A stretch of 64,000 bases of DNA from Eriocheir sinensis (GCF_024679095.1 NC_066553.1:2705994-2769993), one strand, 5' to 3'; positions 1 through 12,343 are shown, counted from the stretch's first letter. Notes: generated from the letters alone by a model not told the origin. Numbers and translations are program-made.

Positions 1-640
1 CTTCCTTTTTTCCTTTTTATTATTTTCCTTTTCTTTCTTTCCTCCTTCAATCTTCCTTCCTTTTTTTTCCTTCCTTCCCTTCTTCCATCTTTATCATTTT
101 TTTTTCGTTCCTTTCATTCTTTCCTTCTTCCTTCCTTCCTTTCCTCTTTTTCCTTCCCTTCTTTCATCCCTATTTTTTTCTTCCCTCCTGCTCTTCTTCC
201 TTTCTTCCTCTCCTTCCTTCCTTCCTTCCCTTCCTTCCTTCCCTTCTTCCATCTTTATTATTTTTCCTTCGTTCCTTCCTTCCTCCTGCTCTTCTTCCTT
301 TCTTCCTCTCCTTCCTTCCTTCCTTCCCTTCCTTCCTTCCCTTCTTCCATCTTTATTATTTTTTCTTCGTTCCTTTCATTCTTTCCTTCTTCCTTCCTTC
401 CTTTCCTCTTTTTCCTTCCCTTCTTTCATCCTCATTCCTTATTCTTCTCCTTCCCTCCTCTTCTTCCTTCCTTTCCTTCCTTCCTTCCCTTCCTTCCTTC
501 CCTTCTTCCATTCTTATTCTTTATTCTTCTCCTTCCCTCCTCTTCTTCCTTCCTTCCTTTCTTCCGTCAATTCCTTATTATTTCCCCTCCTCACCTCCTC
601 CCTTCCCTCCCTCCCTCCCTCCATCTTTCCTCCCCAATTA
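1..640. repeat. Pyrimidine-rich simple sequence (CCTT/CTT)n
   Basis: The plus strand is almost entirely C and T, built from short CTTC, TTCC and CCTT words. A longer unit of roughly 110-120 bases containing CTCCTGCTCTTCTTCC and CCCTTCTTCCATC recurs at about 188, 287 and 455, so this is a decayed minisatellite on a microsatellite background. No coding signal. Confidence 0.9.
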
Positions 641-659
641 GTTGACTTTTATTTCACTG

Positions 660-2328
660 GAGGTAACGATGACAAGGAGGAGGAGGAGGAGGAGGAGGAG
701 GAGGAGGAACAAAAGGAGAAGAAAAGACCTGAAAATGAAGGAAAATATGATGACAAGTTTGAAGGAGAAGGAAGGAAGGAAAATAAAGAAAGGAGGAGGA
801 AGAGAAAGGAAAGACAGTGAGGAAGAGAAAAAAGAAGAGGAATAGAGAGCAATATTAGAAAGAGAAAGTGGAGGAAAAGAAAGGAAGGGGAGGAGAGAAA
901 ACCAGAGAAGAATGAAAATAAGAAGGAAGAAGAGGAGGAAAAGGAAGAGGAAGAACAGAAGATGGAAGAAGAGGAAAATGATGAAAAGGGAGAAAATATG
1001 AGGAATGGAAAAAAAGAAAATGCAAAAGGAGGAGGAGGAAGAAGAAGAAGAAGAAGAGAAAAAGACGAAGAAAAGAAAGGAAAAGAAGAAAAAGATTAAA
1101 ATAAAGAAGAAAAAACAGAACAAGAAGATAGGAGAGGAAAGTAGAAGGGAAAGAAGGGAGATAGCAAAGAGGGAAAAGAAAGAAAAGGAAGAAAATAACG
1201 AGAGACTTAGGTAAAAGAAAAAGAGAGGAGGAGGAGGAAGAGGCGAAAAAGAAGATAAAATAAAGAAAAAGAAGAATGGAAGAGAAAAATAATGAGAAAG
1301 GAGAAAATTTGAGGAATGGAAGAGGAAATACAGAAGAAGGAGGAGGAGGAGGAGGAAGAAGAAGAAGAAGAAGAAGAAGAAGAAGAAGACGGAGAAAATA
1401 AAATAAATGAAGAAAAAGATGAAAATAATAAAGAAGAAGAAGAGAGGAAAGTAGAAGGGAAAGAAGGGAGATAGCAAAGAGGGAAAAGAAAGAAAAAGAA
1501 GAAAATAACGAGATAAATAGAAGAAAAAGAGGAGGGAAGGAAAAGGAGGAGGAGGAGGAAGAAGAAGAAGCAAAAAAGAATAAAAGGAAGAAGAGGAAGA
1601 TAATGAAAATGAATAAAAATGAAGAATAGGAGATCAAATACAGAAGGAGGAGGAGGAGGAGGAAGAAGAAGAAGAAGAAGAAGAAGAAGGATGGAGAAAA
1701 GAAAGGAAAAGAAAAAGAAGATAGGATAGAACGGAGATATCAGAGAGAGACTAAATTAGAGGATGAAAGACGATAAGGGAGATGAGATGAATGATGATGA
1801 AGGGAGAGGAAGAGGAAGTTAATAGGGAGGGAGGGAGAAGAATTGAATTACATGATTAAAGAGGAAGAAGAGGAAGAAGAGGAGGAGGAGAATAAAAAGA
1901 GATGAGTAGAGAAAATAAGAAGAGGAGGAGGAATAGAGAGTAATATTAGAAGGAGAGAAAGTGGAGGAAAAGAAAGGAAGGGGAAGAAGGGAAAATCAGA
2001 GAGGAATGAAAATGAAGGAAGAAGATAAGAAAGAGGAGGAAGAAAAAGACGAAGAAGGGAAGAGAAGAGAAAATATTAATAATGAAGAAGAAGAGAAAGA
2101 AAAGGAGAAAAACGAGAATGAGAAGAAAAAAAAAAAGAGGAGAAAGAAAATTGAAAAAACGAAAGTAAGAAAAGAAAAAAAAAGGAAAAATTAACGAAAA
2201 CGAGAATGAGGAGGAAAAGAAGGAAGAAAAAGAAGAGGAAGAGGAGGAGGAGGAAGATAAAGAAGAGGAGGAAAAAAAGAAAATTGAAAAACAAAAAGTT
2301 AGAAAGAAAAAAAGAAGGAAAGCGAGCG

Positions 2329-2380
<52 letters not shown>
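660..2380. repeat. Purine-rich block (GGA/GAA)n ending in (GA)n
   Basis: Strand composition flips at about 650 from pyrimidine to purine and stays so for 1.7 kb, with GGA, GAA and GAAA words. A perfect (GA)n run closes it at about 2333-2377. A segment near 1137-1200 recurs near 1447-1510, and one near 842-900 recurs near 1930-1985, showing internal segmental duplication. Open frames here are only runs of K, E and R, or L, S and F on the other strand, and are not genes. Confidence 0.9.
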
Positions 2381-2385
<5 letters not shown>

Positions 2386-2554
2386 ACTTACAAAAACCTC
2401 TTACTTAATACACATTCCGACAATCCCACTTATCTATATTAAATCCCGCCAGCTTGTTTGTTTTCTCTCGCTTTAGATAAATATAAAAGATAAATAAGAA
2501 TCACTGAAGGTCGCTGTTGGAGTCGGAAAGAAAACAACAACTGCATATTTAGTT

Positions 2555-2850
2555 TTTATAGTAAGAAGAAAAAGAGAGAAGGAGGAAAAGAATGGAGGAA
2601 TTTGATAAGGAAGGAAGAGATGAAGGAGGAGTAGAAGAGAAAACAGTGGAATCTTTATTTTTTTAGAGTAAGCAGAAAAAGAGAGAAAGAGGAAAAGAAT
2701 GGAGGAATTTGATAAAGAAGGAAGAGATGAAGGAATAGTAGAAGAGAAAACAGTGGGATCTTTATTTTTTTATAGTAAGCAGAAAAAGAGAAAGAGGAAA
2801 AGAATGGAGGAATTTGATAAAGAAGGAAGAGATAAGTGAAAGATTAGAGA
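2555..2850. repeat. Tandem triplication, about 106-bp unit
   Basis: Three adjacent copies share AATGGAGGAATTTGATAA (starting near 2591, 2698 and 2803) and a TTTATTTTTTTATAGTAAGC junction. The period is about 105-107 bases. Purine-rich and non-coding. Confidence 0.8.
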
Positions 2851-2964
2851 AAGATAAGTGAAAATTGAGAGAAAAAATATAAATGGAAGATTCAAGTATA
2901 AAAAAAAATAGAGAATTGTTTGCTTGAAAAAAAAAATGATAGGTTGAGAAATTAGGAAAACCAG

Positions 2965-3040
<76 letters not shown>

Positions 3041-3171
3041 CTACCTTCACCATCACGTCTAACACAATAGCTATGTTGTTTTTGTTGTTGTTGATGACTA
3101 ATTATTGTTTTTTTCTGTCTTTTCAGGTAAGTTGGAGTGTGCGTGCAAGTGTGTGACGTCACGAGTCAGGT

Positions 3172-3231
<60 letters not shown>

Positions 3232-3236
3232 ACACC
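2965..3236. repeat. Two (CA)n microsatellites
   Basis: Perfect (CA)n tracts lie at about 2966-3036 and 3175-3224 with a short unique spacer. The second is followed by CAAACACACACACC and a poly(A) run at 3262. Confidence 0.95.
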
Positions 3237-3439
3237 TTACCCTTCGACCCCCAACCACTTGTAAAAAAAAAAAAAAAAAAAACGTTTCTGAATACAAAGA
3301 GGACGACCACAAAAAAGTTATCCCTACTTCTACTACTACTACTTCTACTACTACTACTTATACTACTACTACTACTACTATTGATGATGATGATGACCAA
3401 TGACAGCCAATACATTTCTTCTCCACGGAGGACGAGAAA

Positions 3440-4470
3440 CCAATCACATATGGAAGAGGAGGAGGAGGGGGAAGAAGAAGGCTCATCCATCAAGCTGACC
3501 GCCTCCATACACCAGGAAGGAGAAAGAAAGGGAGAAGGAAGAGGAGGAGGAGGAGGAGGAGGAGGAGGAGGAGGAGGAGGAGAAGCGGGAAGAGAACTTA
3601 TCTATCACGCTAGATTAAAGGTGTTATACAAAGGAGAGGAGGAGGAGGAAGAGGAGGAGGAGGAGGAGGAGGAAGGCGTAGGTATAAGATAGAAGATGAT
3701 GGTGGTGGTGGTGGTGGTGGAAGAGGAGGAGGAAGAAGAACAAGAAGAAGAAGAGGAGGAGGAGGAAGAGAGGTGAGAGAGGAAGTGTCAGAACGATGAG
3801 GAAGTGATTCGTAAAGAGGAGAAGAAGAAGAAGAAGAAGAAGATAAAGAAGAGGAGGAAGAAGAAGTTGATTGAGGAAGTGACACAGGAGGAGAAGAAGA
3901 AGAAGAAGAGGAGGAGGAGGTGGAAGACGAAGGAAAGGAAGAGAAGAAAGAGGGAGATGAAGAGGAGGAGGAGGAGGAGGAGAAACAAGATAACAGAGAA
4001 AGTGACAGAAGGAGGAGGAGGAGGAGGAGGGGAAGGAAGACGAAGAAGAAGAAGAGGAAGAGGAGGAGGAGGAGGAGGAGGAGGAGGAGTATAATTCATG
4101 CCAAGAGGAGTAAGCGAAGGAGGTTAAATTAAAGGAGATAGTAGAGGAGGAGGAGGAAGAAGAAGAGGAGGAGGAGGAGGAGGAAGAAGAAGAGGAGGAG
4201 GAATACATAGGAGGAGGAAGAAGAAGAAGAAGAGGAGGAGGAGGATGAATTACAGGTGGAGGAAGAGGTATTTAAAGAGCGAAATGAAGACGAATTGAGA
4301 GGAGGAGGAGGAGGAAGAAGAAGAAGAAGAGGAGGAGGAGGAGGAGGAAAACTGTAAAAGGAAGAAGTTAAAGAAGACATAACACGATGAGAGAGAGAGA
4401 GAGAGAGAGAGATTTCCAGTTGAATTAGCTTGGTTAAAGATAGTTTGAATTAAGAGGAGAGGAAGACCAT
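3440..4470. repeat. Purine (GGA)n/(GAA)n triplet block
   Basis: About 1 kb dominated by GGA and GAA triplets with a (GGT)n patch near 3701-3720, closed by (GA)n at 4387-4411. Strand composition reverses to pyrimidine immediately after. Open frames are low-complexity artefacts. Confidence 0.9.
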
Positions 4471-4881
4471 AATCACTCCTCCTCTTCCTCTTCCTCCTCC
4501 TCTTCTTCCTCTTTTTCTTTTTTTTTTGCATATTTTTCTTAATTTTTTTCCTATCATTTCGTTGTCTTCTTCTTCTTCTTCTTCTTCTTCTTTGTCTTAT
4601 TATTGTTCCTTTGTTCCTCTTCTTTATTATTTTTTTCTCCATATTTTTTATGCTTATTCTTCCTCCATTTCTCTTTTTCCTCTTCTTTTTCTTCTTCCTC
4701 TTCTTCCTCCTCTTCTTTGTTGTCTTCTCTTCCTTCCTATTTCAAGTTATTCCTATTCCTCCTCTTCTTCATTCTCCTCTTCTTCTTCCTCCTCTTCTTC
4801 CTCCTCCTCTTCCTCTTCCTCGCTTTCTCCATGTTATTTCAGTTAATTTATTCATTGCATTCGTGTTTTAAGGAACGATGT

Positions 4882-4944
<63 letters not shown>

Positions 4945-5925
4945 CTCTCCTCCGTCCCTTACTCTTTTCCTCTTCTTTTTCTTTTTTTTCCCTTTTATCA
5001 CATTTTCTTCCCTATTCGCCTTTTTTTTTTCATCTCCTCCTCTTCTTCTTTCTCTTTATCACCTCCTCCTCCTCCTCCTCTTCTTCCTCTTCTTCCTCTT
5101 CCTCTCTACGCCTTTTCCGCCATTTCCTCCTCTTCCTTCCTCTTTCTTTTCCCCTCTCTCCTTTCCTCCTTTCTCTCCTCTATCTCTTCTCTCCTTCCTT
5201 TTATCTCTCCTTTCCTTCTCTCCCTTCCCCTCTTCTCTCCCTCTCATCTTCTATCCTCTCTCTTGCCTCCCTCTTTCTTCCTCTTTCTCCTTCCTTCCTT
5301 TCTCTCCTCTCCTTCCTTCCTTCTTCCCTTCCTCTCCCCCTTCTTCCTTTCCTTCTTTCCTTCCCTCCTTTTCCCTCCCTTTTTCCCTTACTCTTCTGCC
5401 TTTCTTTCTCTGCTTCCCTCCTTCCTTCCTTCCTCCCTTCCTTCTTCCCTTTCTCTCCCCCCTTCTTTCCTTCTTTCCTTCCCTCCTTTTCTCTCTTTTC
5501 TGCTTCCCTCCTTCCTTTCCTCCCCCTCCTCCTCCCTTCCTTCCCCTTCTTCCCTTCCCTTCCTTCCCCTCCTTCCTTTCCTCCTCCTCCTCCTCCTCCC
5601 TCTCTGTTAATGATATTGAACACTCGGCGTCTTTTTTATCGCCTTTAAAGTTCGACCTTCTATCCTTACATTGCCTCCTCTTCCTCCTCCTCCTCCTCCT
5701 CCTCCTCCTCCTCCTCCTCCTCTTCAGCTGTCGGTCGTCTTCTCAGCTTGAGTGCTACTGTTCTCCCATTCTTTGCTTTTTTTTTTTACCTCTCTTTTTT
5801 TTCTTCTTTTTCTTCCTCCTTTTCCATCGCTCCTCCTCCTCCTCCTCCTCCTTTTCCTTATTTTATTTATTTTGTTTTTGTTTTCTTCGTTTTCCTCTTC
5901 GTTTTACACTTTCTGAATCTCGTTA
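4470..5925. repeat. Pyrimidine-rich block with (CT)n and (TCC)n
   Basis: Plus-strand pyrimidine block that mirrors the preceding purine block. It contains (CT)n at about 4886-4939 and (CCT)n at about 5680-5722. Open frames up to about 350 codons encode only Ser, Leu, Phe and Pro and are not real proteins. Confidence 0.9.
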
Positions 5926-5929
5926 GTCT

Positions 5930-6600
5930 TATTTCTTTTATTTTTCTTTCCTTTTTTTTCTTCCTTCCTTCTTTACTCTTCTTTTTTCATCCCTTCCTTT
6001 CTTTTTCCTTTTTTTCTTCCTTCCTTCTTTACTCTCTTTTTCCTTTTTTTCCTTCCTTCCTTCTTTACTCTTTCTTTTTTCCATCCCTTTCTTTTTCCTT
6101 TTTTTCTTCCTTCCTTCTTTACTCTTTTTCCTTTTTTTCCTTCCTTCCTTCTTTACTCTCTTTTTCCTTTTTTTTCTTCCTTCCTTCTTTACTCTCTTTT
6201 TCCTTTTTTTTCTTCCTTCCTTCTTTACTCTCTTTTTTCCATCCCTTTCTTTCTTTTTCCTTTTTTTTCTTCCTTCTTTACTCTTTTTCCTTTTTTTCCT
6301 TCCTTCCTTCTTTACTCTCTTTTTTCCATCCCTTTCTTTCTTTTTCCTTTTTTTCTTCCTTCCTTCTTTACTCTTTTTCCTTTTTTTTCTTCCTTCTTTA
6401 CTCTCTTTTGTCCATCCCTTTCTTTCTTTTTCCTTTTTTTCTTCCTTCCTTCTTTACTCTTTCTTTTTTCCATCCCTTCCTTTCTTTTTCCTTTTTTTTC
6501 TTCCTTCTTTACTCTCTTTTTCCTTTTTTTCCTTCCTTCCTTCTTTACTCTCTTTTTTCCATCCCTTCCTTTCTTTTTCTTTTTTTCTTCCTTCTCTACC
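5930..6600. repeat. Pyrimidine minisatellite, about 35-55 bp units
   Basis: Tandem array of TTTACTCTTTTTCC plus a TTCCTTCCTTC segment, with a second unit type containing TTTTTTCCATCCCTTTC. The two unit types alternate irregularly, suggesting expansion by unequal exchange. Confidence 0.9.
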
Positions 6601-7019
6601 ATCTTCCTTTTTTCATCCCTTCCTCTTTATTTTCCTATTTTTTTCACTTTCCTTTTATTCTTCTTTACTTATTCTTCTTTTACTCCTATTCATCTTTCTC
6701 CGTCCTATTTTATTTGTTTCATTTTCCTTCTGTTTCTTCTTCTTCCTTCTTTAATATTTTCTTCCACTTATTTATTCTCTGCCTGATATTCTGTTTTGTT
6801 TTCCTTTTTTTTATTCTTCCTTCTTTATCATCTCTTCCTAATTTTCCTCTTCAGTTTCCATTTCCGCCTCCTTCTCTACTTCAGTCTTTTCTTTGTTTTG
6901 CTTTCCTTTTTTTTTGTTCTTTATCGTCTTTTCCTAATTTTCCTCTTCAGCGTCCATTCCCGCCTCCTTCTCTGGTTCAGTCATTTAAGTTCATGTTATT
7001 TCCCAGCTCATTTTCCTCG

Positions 7020-7738
7020 TTGACTTTTCCTTCCTTCTTTCCTTCTCTTGCTTTCCTCACTCCCTCGCTCCTCTCTTCCCCTCTTTTCCCTCCTTCTTCC
7101 CTTCCCTTGCTCTCCTCTCTTCCCCTCTTTTCCCTCCTTCTTCCCTTCCCTTGCTCTCCTCACTCCCTCGCTCCTCTCTCTTTTTCCCTCTTTCCTTCCT
7201 TCTTCCCTTCCCTTGCTTTCCTCACTCCCTCGCTCCTCTCTTCCCCTCTTTTCCCTCCTTCTTTCCTTCCCTTGCTCTCCTCACTCCCTCGCTCCTCTCT
7301 CTTTCCCTCTTTCCTTCCTTCTTCCCTTCCCTTGCTCTCCTCACTCCCTCGCTCCTCTCTTTCCCTCTTTCCTTCCTTCTTCCTTTCCCTTGCTTTCCTC
7401 ACTCCCTCGCTCCTCTCTCTTTCCCTCTTTCCTTCCTTCTTCCCTTCCCTTGCTCTCCTCACTCCCTCGCTCCTCTCTCTTTCCCCCTTTCCTTCCTTCT
7501 TCCCTTCTCTTGCTTTCCTCACTCCCTTGCTCCTCTCTTCCCCTCTTTTCCCTCCTTCCTTCCCTTCCCTTGCTCTCCTCACTCCCTCGCTCCTCTCTTT
7601 TTTTTCCTCTTTCCTTCCTTCTTTCATTCTCTTGCTTTCCTCACTCCCTGCTCCTCTCTCCCTCTTTCCTTCCTTCTTTCCTTCCCTTGCTTTCCTCACT
7701 CCCTCGCTCCTCTCTTTCCCTCCTTCCTTCCTTCCCTT
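7020..7738. repeat. Pyrimidine minisatellite, about 55-60 bp units
   Basis: At least 12 tandem copies of a unit containing CTTGCTCTCCTCACTCCCTC and GCTCCTCTCT, separated by variable TTCCCTCC runs. It ends abruptly in apparently unique sequence at about 7740. The long open frame through it is a repeat artefact. Confidence 0.92.
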
Positions 7739-7989
7739 ATCGAGGCGTCATGGGTCACTGGAACAAGCATCCCGCAAGAGCCCAGTCAGTGCGAGAACAA
7801 CTTGACGAGACTCACTTATAAATCGGATCATTCGTAGTTACTATCTGATAACAATAGTTGATTAATATACGATTAGAACGAAAAACAACAGTGTAATTTT
7901 TTTTTTATCAAGAAAATAGAAGAAAAAAAAAAAGGGGGATCAATATGAAGGTGAAGAAAATGAAGTGAAAATGATACATAAACACATCA

Positions 7990-9110
7990 ACTCTTTTTTT
8001 CTTCCTCCTCTTCCTCTTATTTCTTCTCCTCCTCTTCCTCCTCCTCCTTCCATTCATACCTATCTTTTTCATACTCTTCTGCTTCCTCCTTCTCTTCTTC
8101 CTCTTTCCCCTCCTTCTCTTCCTCTTATTTCTTCTCCTCCTCTTCCTCCTCCTTTCACTCATACCTATCCTTTTCATACTCTTCTGCTTCCTCCTTCTCT
8201 TCTTCCTCTTTCCCCTCCTTCTCTTCCTCCTCCTCTTCCTTCTGGTGTTCCCTCCCTTTTTTTTTCCCCTATATCACTCCTCCTCCTCCTCCTACCTCTT
8301 CTCCATTCCCTCCACGTTTCTCCTCCTCCTCCTCCTCTTCCTCTTCCTCTTCCTCCTCCACCATATGTCTCCCCAGAGTTGTTTAAAGGTTTGCTCGTGA
8401 AGAAGGAGAAAGGAATGAGGAGGAGGAGGAGATGGAAGAGGAAGAGGAGGAGGAGGAGGGAAGATAGAATGATGGAGACTGACATTTCTTCGTTTTTCCA
8501 TCACTCTTTCCTTCAATTGCATCCTCCTCCTCTTCCTCCTCCTCCTCCTCCTCCTCCTGAAGATCACCCACATGCCATCCATCGTCACTCACTTGGATTG
8601 TAGCGTCTTTCACGTGAAGCACCAGAGGAGGGGGTGGGGGAAGAGGAGGAAGGGGAGGAGAAAGAGAGAGAGGGAGGGGGTGAGGAAGGAAAGCAAGAGG
8701 GGAGAAGAAGGGAGAGAGGGGAGAGCAAGAGGGAGGGGGAGAAGGTGAACAGGAGGGTAGGGGGGAGGGAAGGGGAGACAGCTTCGTAAAGGGGGAAGGG
8801 AAAGGGTTAAACTGCAGGAGGGGAAGGGGAGAGAAATAGGAGGGGAGGCGAGGGAGGGGGAGGAAAGGGGAGGGGGTTAGACAGCAGGGAGGGGAAAAGG
8901 GGGGAGGGAAACAGCAGGAGAGGGGGAGAGAGGGGAAGAAACAGCAGGAGTCAGAGGGTAAAATCGTGTTTCCCCAAAAAATACGAAAATAAAAGTCTGC
9001 TTCCATCAACTCAAGAAGAGGAGGAGGAGGAGGAGGAGGAGGAAGAAAGAAAGTTGAACAGGAAGACAAAGAAAACGAGAACAGGATAGGGAAGAAAAAA
9101 AAGTGAAAAC
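7990..9110. repeat. Adjoining pyrimidine then purine blocks
   Basis: Pyrimidine-rich until about 8365 with a duplicated segment (about 8010-8100 and 8120-8210), then mainly purine from about 8400 to 9110 apart from a C/T stretch at 8480-8570. The segment at 8364-8525 is shared with 11,298-11,450 and is listed separately. Confidence 0.85.
8364..8525 (+). repeat. Dispersed repeat A, copy 1
   Basis: Shares an ordered series of words with 11,298-11,450: ATGTCTCC, GTTTAAAG or GTTTTAAAG, a TGTGAAGGAGGA-like purine patch, then GACTGACATTTCT and TTTTTCCATCAC. The expanding purine triplet tract in the middle differs in length between copies. Confidence 0.7.
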
Positions 9111-9133
9111 GAGAAATAAATGTAGCTTTACAA

Positions 9134-9136
<3 letters not shown>

Positions 9137-9192
<56 letters not shown>

Positions 9193-9249
9193 ATCCATCT
9201 CCGTCTTCACCCTCCCCCTCCCTACCCAAGTCCAACTTATTTCCTCTTT

Positions 9250-9319
<70 letters not shown>

Positions 9320-9606
9320 AAGGGAAACAATTCGTAGTTTTCATTATTGACGTTTAGAAGAGAGAGAGAGATTCAGGTGTTAGGCTTAAACCGGAAGATG
9401 TTCAATACATGTAGTGGGGAGAAGAGGAGAGGAAGAGGAGGAAGAAGAAGAGGAGGAGGAGGAGGAGGAGGAGGAGGAGGAGGGCACATTGAGGAGAGGA
9501 GGTAGATCAGAAAAGTGGAGGAAATGACGGTTGAAGAGGAAAGATATGGCGGGGGAAGGAGACATTTGAAGAGGAGGAGGAGACAGAGGGGAGATGAGAG
9601 CTCGAT

Positions 9607-9670
<64 letters not shown>
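9137..9670. repeat. (CT)n, (CT)n, (GGA)n and (GA)n microsatellites
   Basis: (CT)n at 9137-9190 and 9255-9316, (GGA)n at about 9450-9482, and (GA)n at 9609-9669. The outer (CT)n and (GA)n runs are mutually complementary and could form a hairpin. Confidence 0.95.
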
Positions 9671-9675
<5 letters not shown>

Positions 9676-9679
9676 TGTT

Positions 9680-10450
9680 GAATAGATACAAGGACAGACA
9701 GACAGAGTGACAGATTACCAAGAGTTACAAAAAGAAAACGCTACCCTTAAGGAGAGTGTAATATTAGGCTCCAGAAACCACTGAATGCCAACCAAGACCA
9801 TATAGAAGGACATCGTAGTAATATAGATAAAACGCACCGTACCTTATAAGACTTAATTAAACAAGGCAAACTATAAATATGTAAATAGATTGAAAATGGG
9901 GAAGTAGAGATAATAAATGATAATAAGTGAAGAAACAGTAATAAGTTTGAATTCATAAACAAAGCAAACTGTAAATGTATGAATGGATTAGCAAAGGCGA
10001 GTGAATAAACAAACCTTCCTTGAAAACTCCTGCAACAAGTTATGATAAATGCAAGGCCGGGAATGAATCACCAGGCCTGCAGAAGGGAACATGGAGGCGT
10101 TTCGAATCCTGCAAAAATAAACAAGAGACGAACGTAAAGAATTCAGAAAGGGTCGACACGGAAAGGAAAAAAAATAAATGAAAATATAAAAATAAAATAA
10201 TAAACCGATATAAATACGAACGAAAAGATAAATTTGAAGTGGGCGTTAAATTAAATAAAAAATTAAAATCGCAAAATATATAAAAATAACAGCTTTTGAG
10301 AGAGAGAACAACCCAAACACGTCTGCCCAGGAGGCTGTTATTTCTGATTATAATTTTTTAAGTATTCGTCAGATTATTAGCAGAACACAAATAATTTTCC
10401 CTAATATTCGAATATGATTGAGAATACTTTGGTTTCTATTAATTATTACA
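9680..10450. other. A+T-rich sequence, no gene seen
   Basis: Largely unique A+T-rich sequence without a supported exon, repeat family or RNA gene. Confidence 0.5.
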
Positions 10451-10474
10451 TAAATACGATCACTCCATTCCTGA

Positions 10475-10476
<2 letters not shown>

Positions 10477-10512
<36 letters not shown>

Positions 10513-10884
10513 AAAGAAGAAGCGGAAGAACAGGGACAAGAAAAGGAAGAATAAGTACAAAATGAAGAAAAGCACAATGATGACCCGAAACTGAAGACAG
10601 ACTGAGGAAGGATGAACCGACCAACCCAACTCTCCGTACTGAATGACCGGACGAGGAGACGAAGCGTTCTGAGACACCCGGCGGCCAGTAGTAAAAGAAG
10701 AAGCAGAAGAACAAGGAATAAGAAAGGGAAGAATAAGTAGAAAATGAAGAAAAGCACAATGATGACCCGAAACTTAAACGACAGACAAGAGGAGGGATGA
10801 CCCATTAGGTGAACCCGCCCAAGCCAACTCTCCGTACTGAACGACCGGACGAGGAGACGAACCATTCTGAGACATCCGGCGGTC
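10477..10884. repeat. (TAG)n followed by a 181-bp tandem duplication
   Basis: After a (TAG)n run at about 10,477-10,511, a unit starting TAAAAGAAGAAGC repeats at 10,511 and 10,692. The copies share GCACAATGATGACCCGAAAC, CAACTCTCCGTACTGAA and GACCGGACGAGGAGACGAA, differing by scattered substitutions and small indels. A third fragment of the end (CCGGCGGTCGTTCTGAAACC) follows. Confidence 0.85.
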
Positions 10885-11040
10885 GTTCTGAAACCCGGCC
10901 GACGCGTGTATGCATTTCCAGATCACAAGGATGGCCGGTGATTGACGGACGGACTTGCGGACGGGCGGACGAACGGACGGAAAGATTTATATGTTGTTTG
11001 TCGTTTTCTTTTCCTCTTTTGTTGTTTTGTTGTGTTTACT

Positions 11041-11042
<2 letters not shown>

Positions 11043-11104
<62 letters not shown>

Positions 11105-11146
11105 ATTTCTTTTTCTTTTTTTACGAGTCGTTGATTAAAACCGAGA

Positions 11147-11185
<39 letters not shown>
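11043..11185. repeat. (CT)n and (GT)n microsatellites
   Basis: (CT)n at 11,043-11,101 and (GT)n at 11,151-11,183, followed at 11,213 by a (CA)n run that could pair with the (GT)n run. Confidence 0.95.
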
Positions 11186-11188
<3 letters not shown>

Positions 11189-11297
11189 GTAAGACTTTTA
11201 ATCATAGTCGAAAAACACACACACACACACACACACGGCCCCCTCACGAAAACTTACACATTCTCCTCCTCTTCCTCCTCCTCCTCCTCTTCTCTTC

Positions 11298-11450
11298 CAC
11301 ATGTCTCCTCCGAGGGTCTTGTTACTAGTTGTTTTAAAGTGTTTCTTGTGAAGGAGGAAGAGGGTGAGGAGGAGGAGGAGGAGGAAGAAGAAGAGGAGGA
11401 TTAAAGTGACTGACATTTCTCCTTTTTTCCATCACTTTTCCCTTCACCTA
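11298..11450 (+). repeat. Dispersed repeat A, copy 2
   Basis: Second copy of the element at 8364-8525; see the shared words listed there. The internal purine tract has a different length. Confidence 0.7.
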
Positions 11451-11467
11451 CAAAGCTCCTCTTCCTC

Positions 11468-11469
<2 letters not shown>

Positions 11470-11539
<70 letters not shown>

Positions 11540-11797
11540 ATTTCCCTCCTCCTCCCCCCCCCCCTCCTCAGTCGGATCAATAGGCTCTGATTTTCCTCCC
11601 CGCCAGGATGGAGGAGGAGGAAGAGGAGGAGGAGGAAAGGTTTGGGTAAGATCGTGATGTTGATGAGGAGGAGGAAGAGGAAAAAAAGAGGAGATTGAGG
11701 TGAAAGAGGAAGAGGTGAGAGAAGGAGGAGGAGGAAGAAGAGGAAGAAGAAACAGAAACCAGTAAATGAAAACTAAAAATCGGGAGAAATAATATGT

Positions 11798-11845
<48 letters not shown>

Positions 11846-11913
11846 ATAATCATGACCTTAATGAATGACATAATCTGTTTAATGTGTGTGTGTGTGTGTG
11901 TGTGGTCCCGCAA

Positions 11914-11955
<42 letters not shown>

Positions 11956-11960
11956 GCCTA
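11470..11960. repeat. (CT)n, (GGA)n, (GA)n, (GT)n and (ATT)n microsatellites
   Basis: (CT)n at 11,472-11,537, purine triplets at 11,610-11,755, (GA)n at 11,803-11,842, (GT)n at 11,884-11,904 and (ATT)n at 11,916-11,955. Confidence 0.95.
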
Positions 11961-12049
11961 TTAGATCCCTTACCTTTCATGTGGGATTAGATATACATGG
12001 ACAGACTGGTAATGAGCCCCCACTACCACCATCACCACTACCATCACCA

Positions 12050-12296
12050 CCACCGCTCCGGTAGCTCAATCGGCGAGAGCACCGCGCTGCAAGGCTTCAC
12101 GGCCAAACAGGCGGAGGTTCGAGCCCCGCTCAGGCCGGATTCTTTCCATTGACTAGGAGTGGTTACAGTCCCCCCCCTTGAGCAATGGGGATGGGGTGTG
12201 TGGTGTGTGAGGTCTTGGCAGTACCCAGAGATCGACGATGATAAGCATGCACTTGCTCGTGTCGGGAGGGTCCAACTTTTGATCAGGCCGTGGTGA

Positions 12297-12300
<4 letters not shown>
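12050..12300 (+). mobile_element. tRNA-derived SINE
   Basis: The head resembles a tRNA internal promoter: an A-box-like GTAGCTCAATCGGCGAGAGC at about 12,061, then a B-box-like GAGGTTCGAGCCCCGC about 45 bases further. The T-stem is not cleanly paired and no good acceptor stem closes, so this is not a functional tRNA. A roughly 170-base non-tRNA body follows and ends in (CA)n at 12,300. SINE class is inferred from the promoter boxes. Confidence 0.6.

Positions 12301-12343
<43 letters not shown>

Noticed and set aside
638..1637. Several overlapping open frames on both strands in the purine block
   Set aside because: Poly-Lys/Glu/Arg or poly-Leu/Ser/Phe from GGA/GAA repeats. All frames are open because stops are rare in such sequence.
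5748..7805. Longest open frame in the window (685 codons, +)
   Set aside because: It is translation of pyrimidine minisatellites: only Phe, Leu, Ser and Pro, with repeat periodicity and overlapping frames equally open.
12055..12130. tRNA gene candidate
   Set aside because: A and B boxes are present but the T stem has mismatches and the acceptor stem does not close; a SINE body follows.
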